Shown here in pieces: positions 10,695 through 23,360 of a DNA stretch of 64,000 nucleotides. The notes under the pieces are model-generated. The model did no database searches and was not told where the DNA came from. It worked only from the letters and a program-made list of their open reading frames with translations. The stretch is from Adiantum capillus-veneris (Eukaryota > Streptophyta > Polypodiopsida > Polypodiales > Pteridaceae), in contig CM043968.1 in the NCBI GenBank assembly GCA_014529385.2, positions 29,981,013 to 30,045,012 on the forward strand. The letters are read 5' to 3'. Each line of letters begins with the position of its first letter. The first letter of the stretch is position 1. Position numbers and translations under genes: made by a program.

Positions 10695-13600
10695 AGTCCC
10701 CCCTGGAGTGATGTGGTGAACGAGGGCTGGCACATGAGTAAAGGGAAGTGCCATGCCCTGAGGACATGATCAGTCCACAAAGGGGAGTAAGCCCAAAGCT
10801 TTGCAGAAAGCTTCGAGCTTCTCACGAGACAATGCCTTTGTGAAAAGATTTGCAAGGTTGTCTTGTGTTGGCACATAATCAAGTTGATCTCTCCTGCTAA
10901 GAGCCTCTCCTAGACATAGTGTTAATGCACCTCAATGTGCTTTGTGCGAGCATGAAAAATTGGGTTCCTCGCAACTGCCAATGCACTCTGACTGTCAGTG
11001 TAGATAGTGTTGGCAGTGTCCTGTCCAACACCCAAATCAGTCATAAGGCGTCTGAGCCATACACTCAACCGTAGCTGTGAAGACTGCCCTATACTCAACC
11101 TCACAACTCAAAGTGGCCACACTAGGTTGCTTCTTGCTCAACCATGATATACATGAACTGCCAAGCATGAAACAAAAACCACTTGTACACACTCGCGTGT
11201 CAAAACAACCAGCCCAATCTGAGTCCGAAAAAGCATGTAAGTCTGGCGACAATGATCCCCCCTTGGGATAAAACAAGCCAAGATTTAAAGTGCCACTAAG
11301 GTAGCAAAAAATCCTCTTGATAGCCTGCCAATGCTTAGACCCTGGGCTATGCATAAATCTGCTAACCTGTGAGACTGCAAACTGAATATCTGGCCTCGTG
11401 TTGCATACATAAATGAGACACCCAATAGCACTTTGGTAAAGAGTGACATCAACAGGATCACCAGCGTCATGAAGACTCAATTTCAAACCTGATTCCATAG
11501 GAGTGGCAATGGGTTTGCAATCCTCAAGTTCAAACTTACATAGCAATGTCTCTATGTAACTTTTCTGACACAAAATAATACCACCATCACACTGCTTAAA
11601 CTGTATACCCAAGTAATGATGCAGCAGTCCCAAATCTTTCATCTTGAAAGTAGAATTCAAATCAGCCTTGAATTCAGCAATATGTCTCTCATTTGCTGCA
11701 GTGATCAGCAAATCATCTACATAAAGAACCACAATGAGAAGCACATCACCCTCACGCTTTAGATACAATATGCTTTCTGTTGGACTGTTACAAAAGCCTT
11801 GTTTGACCAAATGAGTGTTAGCTTTCTCATACCAAGCACGAGGAGATTGCTTCAACCCATACAAAGCCTTCTTACATCTGCACACTTTGTCCTCTTGTTC
11901 TTTCTTGACAAAACCACGAGGCTGCGTTACATAAACTTCCTCAAATATGTCACCATTCAAGAAAGCAGTAACAATTCTGATTGATGTACATCCCAACCAA
12001 AATGAGCTGCCAATGCACATAGAAAACACACAATAGTTATACAACAAGTGGGAGAAAAAGTCTCTTCATAATCTATGCCTTTTTACTGTGCATAACCCTT
12101 TGCAACAAGTTGAGCCTTATGGCGATCGATCTCACCATCCGGCTTGCATTTTAATTTGTAAACCCACTTCATACCAATGGCCTTTTTGCCAAGAGGCAAA
12201 TCACATAAAGTCGATGTGTCATTTTCTATAAGTGCATCATATTCTGATTGCATGGCAGCCATCCAATTTTCTAGATTTTGTGCTTCATCAAAAGACAGAG
12301 GTTCCTTAACATCATGTAAGCTAGACACAAAGTCACGAAGTAAAGGTAATTGCCCAAGGATGGAATTTGCATGGGCCCACAAACATCACTATGCACAAGC
12401 TACAACCTGCATGTGGCCCTAACTAAACCATCCTTTGGAAACTTCGAACGCTACATCTTACCCAAAATACAGCCTTCACAAACATGTTTGATAGGTTCTT
12501 CAAGAGGCGGCAAAGAAGCAATCATATCATATTTCTGCAAACGCAGCAAACTAGCAAAATTTAGAGGACCAAAACGTGCATGCCAAAGTTTTGCATCTGA
12601 AATAGCCCTTGAATCTGCAACTGCATTTGCAAAATTATGTCCACACTTGTCATACAAAGTGAGCTTAGACATCCCACGGCACATAAGCCCAGATGCAACA
12701 ATTTCATCACCAAAACTAATATCATGAACTGTACATCTGTCATCCACAAATTTGACTACAAGTCCAAGTCTAGCAAGTGTGGATACAGACAAAAGATTCT
12801 TCTTGATCCCAGGTACATAAAGTGCATCAACAAGTGTGAAAGAACTTCCATTTATAGCAATAAGCACAATCTTTCCAACTCCTTGAACTGGATAAGAGGC
12901 ATTGTTGGCACAAGTGACTGAATTCCCATGAGGGACAAACTCAAGAGGTGTGAACAATTCACGATGCGAGGTAATGTGCTTTGTAGCACCACTGTCAAAA
13001 TACCACATATATGAGTCTGCAGCAACTGACATGCATGCATCATGGACAGCAGGATTGTAAGTGCACTCTGCACTAAAAGCCCATTCTGCATCAACATCGG
13101 CATCACAATCTCCTTTAATAAAAGACTCAACAATGGCTACATTTGTAGTGGAACCAACATTTGCAGTGGAACCACCCTCTTTCTTCTTAGCCTCTTTACA
13201 ATAATGGCAATGCATCTCCTTTTTGCCCTTATCACTAGAATTGCCAGATGAAGTGGTGCCAGTAGAAGCATTGGGAACAGAAGTTTTGCCACTCGCAGCA
13301 GAACCATAAGAAGTGGCTGCATTGCTATTACCACCCTATCTTTGAGAAGCCATAAAATCATGTTCAACTGCACACTGTCTAGTCCTATTTTTTCTGGAAA
13401 GTGACTCTTGCAATAGCAATGTGCATAATGCATCAAACATGACATCTTCAGGATTTCCTTGGGTCATAAGTACTAGCAAAAGTCTGGTAAGAATCTGGTA
13501 AGGCATCAAGAACAGTCTGCACAAGGGAACTGTCTGAAATGACTTTACCTGCAAAGATAAGTTGCTCATTGCTCATTGATATCCTTGACACCAACACGAA

Positions 13601-14054
13601 AAGTGTCCATATCATCTTCCTCATGCATAATCTTCGACTCAATCTCTTTGCGTAGCAAAGCAATTTTAGCCTCATTTCGACTTGCATAAAGACCAACCAA
13701 AATATCCCAAGCTTGTTTTGCAGATTTTACTAAACAAATGTGAGGAACAATGGTGCGCTTCACAGACAACACAATCAATGCATGAGCATGTGCATCCTTT
13801 AAATCCCAACGAGATTGTTCTACCCTAGGGAAAACAACTCTAATAGTAGCAATCCTTGCAGCAAGACCTGCCACATCCTCAACATCGCCTACATCCTCAG
13901 AACCAGGACGTACATCAATGTCGTGCACAATATTCCAGACGCCCTTCGACACAAGAACATGTTGCATCATGTAAGCCCGCATAGGGTAATTGTCACCATC
14001 CAATCTGTCCTCAACAGCAAACATCTTGAACACATCTGTGTTGTTGTCAGCCAT
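10695..14054 (-). pseudogene. gag-pol: Copia C Gag-Pol with integrase core deleted
   Basis: Read on the minus strand: Gag from the ATG at 14054 (LDGDNYPMRAYM block); a frameshift near 13566-13600; an incomplete zinc knuckle at about 13215 (CHYCK present, His and last Cys missing); protease YFDSGATKHIT at about 12990; GAG-pre-integrase ending CEGCILGK near 12455; the first integrase strand LVHSDVCGP near 12385. The frame then jumps to the RT N-terminus (WMAAMQSEYDALI, about 12280), so the rest of the integrase core is gone. RT follows with LYVDDLLI near 11730, then RNase H with DSDWAG and KHIEVH near 10925 and a tail to about 10780. At least four frameshifts or stops are present. No 5' LTR or primer site was found above 14054. 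Confidence 0.88.
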
Positions 14055-16024
<1,970 letters not shown>

Positions 16025-16333
16025 GGCCACCACCATCACCATGGCGCAGGCGGCCCTCATATGGGCGGCGGCGGCCCCTACGCAGGTCCTCACATGGGCG
16101 GCCCCCCTGCAGGAGGTATGGGTATGGGTGGACATCATGCAGGCCCGCATATGCCAGGCGGCGGTCACCACATGCCGGGCGCTGCAGGAGGCCCTCATCC
16201 TCACCACCCCACAGGCTTTATGCCAGGCGGTCACGGCCACGCCGGCCCAGGTGGACACCACCATGGCCACCACAATGGCCCCTTGAACAAAGTGGAGCAT
16301 GGCGTCCACCATATCACTGGCGCCAGATATTAG
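16025..16333 (+). CDS. Hypothetical Gly/His/Pro-rich reading frame
   Basis: An open frame after TGA at 16022 begins with a Gly-His run. Its first ATG is at 16061, giving 90 residues made mostly of G, H, P, A and M with loosely repeated G-G-P-H-M and G-H-H-x-G blocks, and a non-repetitive end L-N-K-V-E-H-G-V-H-H-I-T-G-A-R-Y. The composition resembles plant glycine/histidine-rich proteins or a low-complexity tail of a larger protein, but I recognise no family. The local sequence is far more GC-rich than its surroundings, which is the main reason to list it. Two other frames are also open here, so it may be non-coding; it could equally be the last exon of a gene whose upstream exons I cannot see. 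Confidence 0.3.
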   Translation, partial: GHHHHHGAGGPHMGGGGPYAGPHMGGPPAGGMGMGGHHAGPHMPGGGHHMPGAAGGPHPHHPTGFMPGGHGHAGPGGHHHGHHNGPLNKVEHGVHHITGARY

Positions 16334-17395
16334 CTTACTTCTTCCATCATGCACTCCTGTGATCATATAACCTTTTGTCTGGGCTTTGGATCCCGCAAAC
16401 ATTTCTGTACTTTCACAGAAGATACACTCACTCGCTGAAATCAAACCCATTGAGTAGACTTGACATCAAACCCATTGAGCTTCATTTGGAGAAGCTTGCT
16501 ACTTGAAGTGCTCCCGCGACCTGTCCTTGCTGGCATGTCACGTCTCATCCCCTTTTTAACTGTGGAATCAAAAATGAATATGTGCTCGACGAAATTGAAG
16601 TTTAAATTTATTGAAGTCCAAATTTCTAGTTTGCAAAGTTGTAACTTAATACCCTCAAAGATCCTTCTTAGAGCTAAATATGAGAGAGCAATAACAATAT
16701 GAAGACGTGACAGCTTGCTTGCATATTGCTAGTAAGTTTACAACCATATCATGCATGATGATGGGCCATTGCACACAAGCGCGCACACACACACCTTTGG
16801 CCAATTTTCCCACATTAGCTATTCTTGCATGGCTTACCCCAAGGGACTTGTGTATTGTTGCCGCCAAGCAACCATAGTATCTACTTGCAATACAACCTAT
16901 ATCCATCATCGTAAACTATGACTATCACCAATGACATTCAAGACCATTAATGCATCCTCAAAAGTACTCTAGTAGTAGTTGACTTTAGAATATGAAGAGC
17001 TATAAAACTTTGCTTGCATCGCAATGTCGACATGCAAAGGAGAGGGAGGAAGGGAGTGAGGAACACTGAAATGGGCAGGTTTGTCAAAGACAAATGTGCA
17101 GACCTAATTTTGTATATGTACCAAAGTAGCAGTGGGGTGGAATACATAGAAAGCATTGGTGGTTGCCTCCTCTCCATCCTTTGGAAGACCACTAAAAGCA
17201 TAACAAGGCGCCGAGTCCAGACTATGGAGCCATAGAATAGTAATCTAATTGGAGTCCTCACTATACTCAATGTCATTGGATGAATCAGTTAGAGAACTAC
17301 TTAGTGAGTACACCTCATTAGAAGATGATGGTTCCTCTCTCTGTCATGCCATGGGGGAGTGACTAATGAAAGAGATAATGCTTGGACTGAAAGAC
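16334..17395. other. Unassigned sequence
   Basis: No gene or repeat recognised. The sequence becomes purine-biased toward its right end. Confidence 0.4.
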
Positions 17396-17632
17396 TGCCT
17401 GACTAAAAGATTGTGAGAGAGTGGCTCTTAGTTAAATGAGACATAATAAAATGGAGTCAAGAGTAAGAGAGAGGGTGGGCTAAGGTAAGAGGGGAGAGTA
17501 GGGCAAGGGGTATATGCCTGACTAAAAGATTGTGAGAGAGTGGCTTTAGTTAAATGAGATAATAAAATGGAGTCAAGAGTAAGAGAGAGGGTGGGCTAGG
17601 GTAAGAGGGGAGAGTAGGGCAAGGGGTATAAG
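17396..17632 (+). repeat. Tandem duplication, 119-bp unit, two copies
   Basis: The block starting TGCCTGACTAAAAG at 17396 recurs at 17515 and both copies end GGGCAAGGGGTATA. The second copy differs by small deletions and a few substitutions. It sits at the left edge of the purine-biased block. Confidence 0.92.
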
Positions 17633-19394
17633 CAAACAAGAGCGTGAGAAAGGCAGAGCATAAGGGGTCATGAGCTTATGGAAGGGAAGGCCGCTAGGGC
17701 TAGTCTCGAGGGGTGGGTGGGGTTTAGAGAGATGGTGATGGTGAGTGGGGTTACAAGTTAAAGGGTGTGAGAGAGATACAGATGGACAGGTTAGGGCGAG
17801 CGGGGTTATGGCAAGGCTACAGGGCGAGAGAGGCAAGGGGCAAGAGTTTAGTGGGACATGAGCACGAGAGAGGGTGAGTGGGAGGCAATGCAAAGAGAGG
17901 GTTAGTGCGAGGAAGAGAGGGAAAGTGGGAAAGGATGTGGGAAGGAAGGGAGGGCAAGGTTGGTTGGGGTAGGTAGATAGGAGGGAAAGTCGGAAAGGAT
18001 GTGGGTGGAAAGGAAGGGCAAGGTTGAGTGAGGCAGTAGGTAGGAGGGTGAGTGAGGAAGGGTGTGGGAAAAAAGGGAGGGTGAGGTTGAGTTGTGCAGC
18101 TAGGTAGGTAGGAGGAGAGTGGGGAAGCTACGGCGGGCAAGGGGGGTGAGGAGTTTGCATTGGGCGGGTAGGTAGGAGGGGAGTGGGGAAGCTAGGGCGG
18201 GAAAGGGAGGAAGAGTGGGAAATGGGGTGGGCGGGTAGGGAGGAAGGCGAGTAGTCACCCGCGATTTTGTTGGACAACAAGCAGTAGGGGCGGGTAGCAC
18301 TAGAGGCAGGTGGATGCAGTTGCAACAGATAGCACCAGAGGCAAGCAATTGGGCAGGGCAGATGCTAGTATGGGGCAAGTGGAGGTGAGCAGGGTGGAGA
18401 GAGGGGGTGTAGCAGCGAGATGGATGAGTGCCAAATCAATGTGCAAGCCAGCAAGGCTAGGTGGTGATGAGCGTGCAGGGCAAAGGCCGACTAGCCATGG
18501 GCAAGCAATGGAGGTAGGTGACTGATGAGGGCAAGGCCGAAGGCCCCAGATAGCCGTGAGCAAGAAACAGGGGGTAGGTGAGTGGTGAGGGAAAAAATGC
18601 AGGTGAGAAATACCCGAGGATTGCAAGGCAAAGCGAGCGTGGGTGAGCGAGGGAGATAAGCTAAGAGGGAGAGACCGCAAGGCGATGCAAGCATTGTCAA
18701 GGGAGCGCGAGGATGAGGCCAAATGATAGCAAGGGTGATGTGAGAGATAGAGAATGAGGGAAAGGGGAAGCGGTGAGTGTTAGGCAATGGGCGAGAGCAA
18801 TAGAGTGGCGGACAAGGGGAAAGTTGAAAGAGGGGCGAGCAAGGCGAGCAGATCACGCGATGAGCAAGCAGATCATGCGGCAAGGGAAAGCGAAAAGACC
18901 GGGCCATTAGAGAGCATGCAGGCAAGCGCAAACGCGATGGCGGACGAGAGAGTGTGGGCAGTATGGTACGGCGAGAGAGTGAACTAAGGGGGAGGGCGAG
19001 CGAGTGAGTTAAGGGCTAGGAGCGAGTGAGTTAAGGGCCGGGGCGAGGAGAGTTAGGTAGGGTAGAGGGAAGAGAGTGTTAAAGGGTTGGGCAAGTAGGG
19101 TGAGGTAGGGTACGAGGGTCCCAAGTGAGTGAGTTAAGGGGGCTGGGACAAGTAGGGTTAGAAAACGATTGAGGTGAGTAATTAAGGTGAGGGGGTTTGG
19201 GCGAGCAATTTTAGGGGGTAGGGCGAGAGAATAAGGGAGGGCAAGAGAACAAGAGGGTGGTTGAGAGAATAGGGGATGGGTGAGTGGAAGGGTGAGAGAC
19301 CTAGGCAAGGAGGAGGGTGAGCAAGGGGTCAAGTGCAAGAGAGGGTAGGGGATAGAGCGAGATAATAGGGCAAGAGAGAAAGAGAAGGCAAGGC

Positions 19395-19402
<8 letters not shown>

Positions 19403-19476
<74 letters not shown>

Positions 19477-19562
19477 AATAGTAATTGAGAGAGGGAGAGA
19501 GAGTAGGGGGAGCGGGTGAACGAGATAGGGTAAGGGGAGGGGGTTAGCGATCGAGAAGCCAA

Positions 19563-19626
<64 letters not shown>
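19403..19626. repeat. Two long (GA)n microsatellites
   Basis: Pure GA runs at 19403-19475 and 19566-19626 with about 90 bp of purine-rich sequence between them. Confidence 0.97.
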
Positions 19627-19630
<4 letters not shown>

Positions 19631-19827
19631 GTAGAGATTCCATCCACAACAGGGCAGATATAGAGAGAGAATAGAGTTAGAGAAACGGAGTACAACCATA
19701 ACAACATCATAATGATAACAAGGCTGGAATCAAGTTACATTCAAAAGAGATAAGAGGAAGAGAGAAACAATTTATAGACATTGCCTAAAGTAAAGGTGGA
19801 ATCTGGCTAGCAAGTATTAAAGCAATA

Positions 19828-19960
19828 GAGAGATAATGATCATCAAAGCGAAAGATAACAGCCCTCAGAGTAAGAGATAACAATCCTTGAAGGAATAGAT
19901 AACAATAGACATGGAAAGAGATAACAATCCTCAAAGAAATAGATAACAACCGACAAAGGG
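19828..19960 (+). repeat. Short imperfect tandem repeats around AGATAACAAT
   Basis: About five loosely repeated units of 20-40 bp, each with (A)AGAGATAACA(A) followed by a CCTCAAAG- or CCTTGAAGG-like half. Confidence 0.6.
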
Positions 19961-20588
19961 GATATATTATCTCAAACTAAGAGAGAGGAGAAGAGAGGCA
20001 AGAGAATTCGTTGCTTCAAGAAAGCTAGAACCAAAGATCTAAACCAATACTGAGCTAGGACGCTAGGAAGGCTAGTGTGACTGTAAGGCTTGGAAAGGTT
20101 GGTGGAAACTTAAAGCTAATGGATACTAGGGAGTGAAAATTGACTGCTAGTGAAAAGTCTCGATAGACTTGTGATGTCTAAGTATGACATTAGGAAAAAT
20201 ATGAACCCCCAAAGGGCCTTGTAAGAGCAACCAATCCAATTTTAGTCAACAATAGGACATAAAATGGGGGGGCAGCATGGATATCCCATATCTACGTACC
20301 TCAAAACTATATCATGTAACATATCTATGGAAAGAGCTCAGTACTGCAATCCAAATGTACTATTGGACGACAAATTTGAAGTTAATTTGCTCACGTTATG
20401 GACATTAAAAAAAAATGCAAACATTGGTGGGACCGTGGCCACACCTCCATTCTCATTGGTGTAGGGAGTATATTTCAAAAGCATATTTGACTTTGAAGGG
20501 CCCATTTGGGGTTCACATGATAGAATTGGACAACTCATTGAGGAAGAATGTCTGTGACAAAAAATGGTCCTTGCCACACCAGCAAGAG
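19961..20588. other. Unassigned sequence before gypsy integrase relic
   Basis: No clear motif. It may hold badly decayed upstream integrase sequence, but the expected first two catalytic acids are not visible. Confidence 0.4.
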
Positions 20589-21270
20589 CTTCCTCAACAA
20601 CATGATTGAATTCCTATTGCATGAATTTATGATCATTCATTCTAAATCGGCTCCATATCACCCTCAAGGGAATGGATGAGATACCAATAAAGTTGTGTGC
20701 ACAGTGCTCACAAAGATTGTCAGTGAATCTAGGACGGATTGGGAACTGAAGCTACATTCAGCCATATGGGCATATCGGGTGTAGCATATAAAACGTCACA
20801 AAATACAACTCCTTTCAACTTAGTGTTTGGAATAAATACTATACTACCGATAGAGTTCTTGATTCCTACACTATGTGTAGCTCAAAACTTGGAGTGGACT
20901 GGACATGAGTTGTCTGACAGATTGGACCAACTAATCCAATTAGACAAGACCAACTAATCCAATTAGACAAGACCAAACTTCAGTCCGTTGTAGCTATGTA
21001 TGTGCACAAACTACAGTTGAAAGAATTCCATGACCAACATGTAAAAAACAAGAAATTTCAAAAGGGTGACTACGTGTTAATCTATACCCTTAAGCAACAT
21101 TCCAAGAAACTTAAAAAGAGGGATAGCAGTCCCTTTGTGATTTACAACATACCGCCAAGTGGGGCCATCCAACTCTCAACATTAGAGGGAGAGGTGATGT
21201 TTAACTTGATAAATGGTTGCAGATTGAAAAAGTATCACCGGCCTCTCATAGCGGACATGCTGAAAAAGAT
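20589..21270 (+). pseudogene. Ty3/gypsy integrase C-terminal half (relic)
   Basis: Decayed frames encode the end of a gypsy integrase core (HEFMIIHSKSAPYHPQGNG, about 20617-20673, with the following catalytic Glu region broken), then TKIVSESRTDWELKLHSAIWAYR, a NLVFGxxTILPIEF block (about 20818-20862), and the GPY/F-type C-terminal domain (KGDYVLIYT...GAIQLSTLEGE, about 21064-21200). Two stops and a frameshift are present. Integrase would insert the cDNA copy; this fragment cannot. RT and RNase H are absent upstream. Confidence 0.8.
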
Positions 21271-21404
21271 ACATTCAGCTAAGGAGCGACAGAAGAAAGT
21301 TCAAGCAATTAAAGATCAAGCACAAGAGGAAGCCAAATTATGGAGTTTTAAGAGAAAGAATAAAAGCAACCATTGCCTCCTATTGCAACAGTTCAAGTCG
21401 AACA

Positions 21405-21963
21405 AACTTGGGTTGGTAGAATGGATGTTCGGATCAATGTCCGGCTAGCCGATGGCACAACAAAAAGAGCACTTGTGGATACCGGAGCACGTGTCAATAC
21501 TATGTAATATTCAACATACCTCAAACTATTAGATTCTATGATTGAAACAACCCGGATTGAACTAAAAGAGGCCAACAGGGAAACCATGATTAGTTTGGGA
21601 CAAGCCAACGTCTCAATTAACGTAAACTTGGAAACCACTACCCACATCGGTTTCATATTATGGCTGATACAAGATCTCAACGAGTGCATCATCTTGGGAG
21701 TTTTGTGGATGCGAACATATAAAGCTATTCCAAATTGGAAGGATGATGTGCTTCATTATTGTCTAAAGGATCAATCTTATGTTACACCATTCGTACAGAT
21801 AGATCACATATGGGATGAACAAAAAGATTCAAGTGAGGGTGAAACAGAGGAGGAAGTGCTTGGTTCTATACTTGAATTACCCACCCAAGTCTCGATCAAG
21901 AAATCCATCATGGCATCAAAACCAATTGAGCTATGGATTCCAAAGACAATGCTTGTGACTTGA
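21405..21963 (+). pseudogene. Retropepsin-like domain downstream of the integrase relic
   Basis: Beginning around 21405 a frame reads VRLADGTTKRALVDTGARVNTM, a retroviral-type aspartic protease active site (DTGA at about 21476-21490), followed after one stop by a strand pattern ending N-E-C-I-I-L-G-V-L-W-M, the second conserved hairpin of retropepsins, then an acidic tail to 21963. In gypsy elements the protease normally precedes RT and IN, so finding it just after IN with no LTR between is unusual. It could be the 5' end of a second element or a real rearranged polyprotein. Confidence 0.65.
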
Positions 21964-22080
21964 TCCTTGGCCTCGTTGTCCATCATATTTTCAAGTGCCC
22001 AAACCGGCAAAGCTAAACCAATCCAACGCCAGAACTGATAGCGACGAATTCAAGCTTTAAGCGGAACCAACTGCAAATGG

Positions 22081-22545
22081 ATGCCCAAATCCAAAATGGA
22101 GCTACCACAGAAATCCACAATAACCGAATGGGAATGGAGACGAAAACCAACAAACAACGTGCTTGTGATGCAACCTTTCAAAAAAACCCTCAAATGGATC
22201 CTAAAATGCAAACCAATCATCTTGTGGCCACACAACGGCCAATTAAAAAACCAACCATCAAAGAAAGGGTATCCGTGCTTCAGAATCTTCTATTTGAAAA
22301 ATGTGCACGGGAGGAAACCTCGCCACACAAAAACCATTGAACACTTGGTTCAGGACCCACCTATTGCACTACACTATGTTACCCACTGCATCTCTTCTCT
22401 CGGCATGATAGGGCCACATTACATGGCCATGCATATAATGATGTTTTTACCCATGCACCTTGCACAAACCTTCGTCTGGGGCGACTTAGAATGGAAAGGG
22501 GGGAGTAGCAACAAGAAAATAGTTGACAAGATGCAAGATGATTGA
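22081..22545 (+). CDS. Unknown reading frame ending beside a polypurine run
   Basis: A 154-residue open frame, basic and rich in Lys/Pro in its first half, with no family I recognise. It overlaps a shorter open frame in another phase. Near its 3' end lies GGAAAGGGGGGAGTA (about 22494-22508), which resembles an LTR-retrotransposon polypurine tract, so this may be the 3' coding part of the same gypsy relic. No LTR start is evident after it. Probably a decayed element segment rather than a host gene. Confidence 0.3.
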   Translation: MPKSKMELPQKSTITEWEWRRKPTNNVLVMQPFKKTLKWILKCKPIILWPHNGQLKNQPSKKGYPCFRIFYLKNVHGRKPRHTKTIEHLVQDPPIALHYVTHCISSLGMIGPHYMAMHIMMFLPMHLAQTFVWGDLEWKGGSSNKKIVDKMQDD

Positions 22546-23096
22546 GAGATTATGTGTACAATGTATAAAGTATGTTTGATGATTCTAATTTGTTCTTTGA
22601 CCATTTTTAATAGATTTCTATTGTTATTTGGCAAAGTATTGAGCCATATCGACAAATGTTGACGAGAGCCTATATTGAGAATGAGAGTATGTACATATGC
22701 ATGTGAGGAATAATTTGGGTAAAATTTTTGGCCAACTAATAATAGTTTTAATAATTTTTGTTGCTTTTAACCTAACAATGATAAAAAATTAATAATTAGA
22801 GCAAAGAAATTTGAATCATGTTCTGCGAAGCAAACGCCAAACCTAAAAGTAAGAGCTTCGAGCATGATCAATATGGAGTGATTTGAGACAAATCAAATTT
22901 TGAGTGAACTTCAAACTCGACCAAAATTGCAAAATCAGAAGCAAATGATGATCATAAATCCAAACGACAAGTTGTTTGAGTTGCATGTGGTATGTCATGG
23001 AAAATGTGGCCAAGTAAGGTAAGTATGCAAGTTGCACTCAGGGTAAGTGACACATATGGGCAAAATGGGCAAATTTGACTTCATTACAACTTGCAC

Positions 23097-23132
<36 letters not shown>

Positions 23133-23360
23133 ATTTTGACCTAGAGTCCCTTGCTGTATTTTTGCGTTCTACAGCGACCTCGGGACTCTAGACCACACCA
23201 AATTTCACAGGTATGATCTTTATCAATGCATGAACAAACTTGTATGGTCAAAACTGTACAAAAAATGCCATAAAAATTGTATCAATCAAATCAAAGGTGG
23301 GATTTTCACAAATTGGCAAAGGACTTTGGGGGGAGCAAACCAAAGTCAAATTACAAAAGA
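22546..23360. other. Unassigned AT-rich sequence with (GA)n tract
   Basis: Nothing coding. A (GA)15 tract occupies 23100-23130. Confidence 0.5.

Larger units (their letters stand above)
17340..19630. repeat. Purine-biased low-complexity block, about 2.3 kb
   Basis: The plus strand is dominated by G and A in degenerate units such as GGGTGAGTGAG, AGGAAGGG and GGTAGGTAGGAGGG, with few T and C. It contains local duplications (for example GGAGGGGAGTGGGGAAGCTA-like blocks near 18110 and 18175) and two pure (GA)n tracts. Frames on the minus strand (Pro/Leu/Ser-rich) are composition artefacts. Confidence 0.85.

Noticed and set aside
17573-18931. Pro/Ser/Leu-rich minus-strand frames of about 90-146 residues
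   Set aside because: All lie in the purine-biased block, overlap each other in several phases, and reflect base composition; no domain is present.
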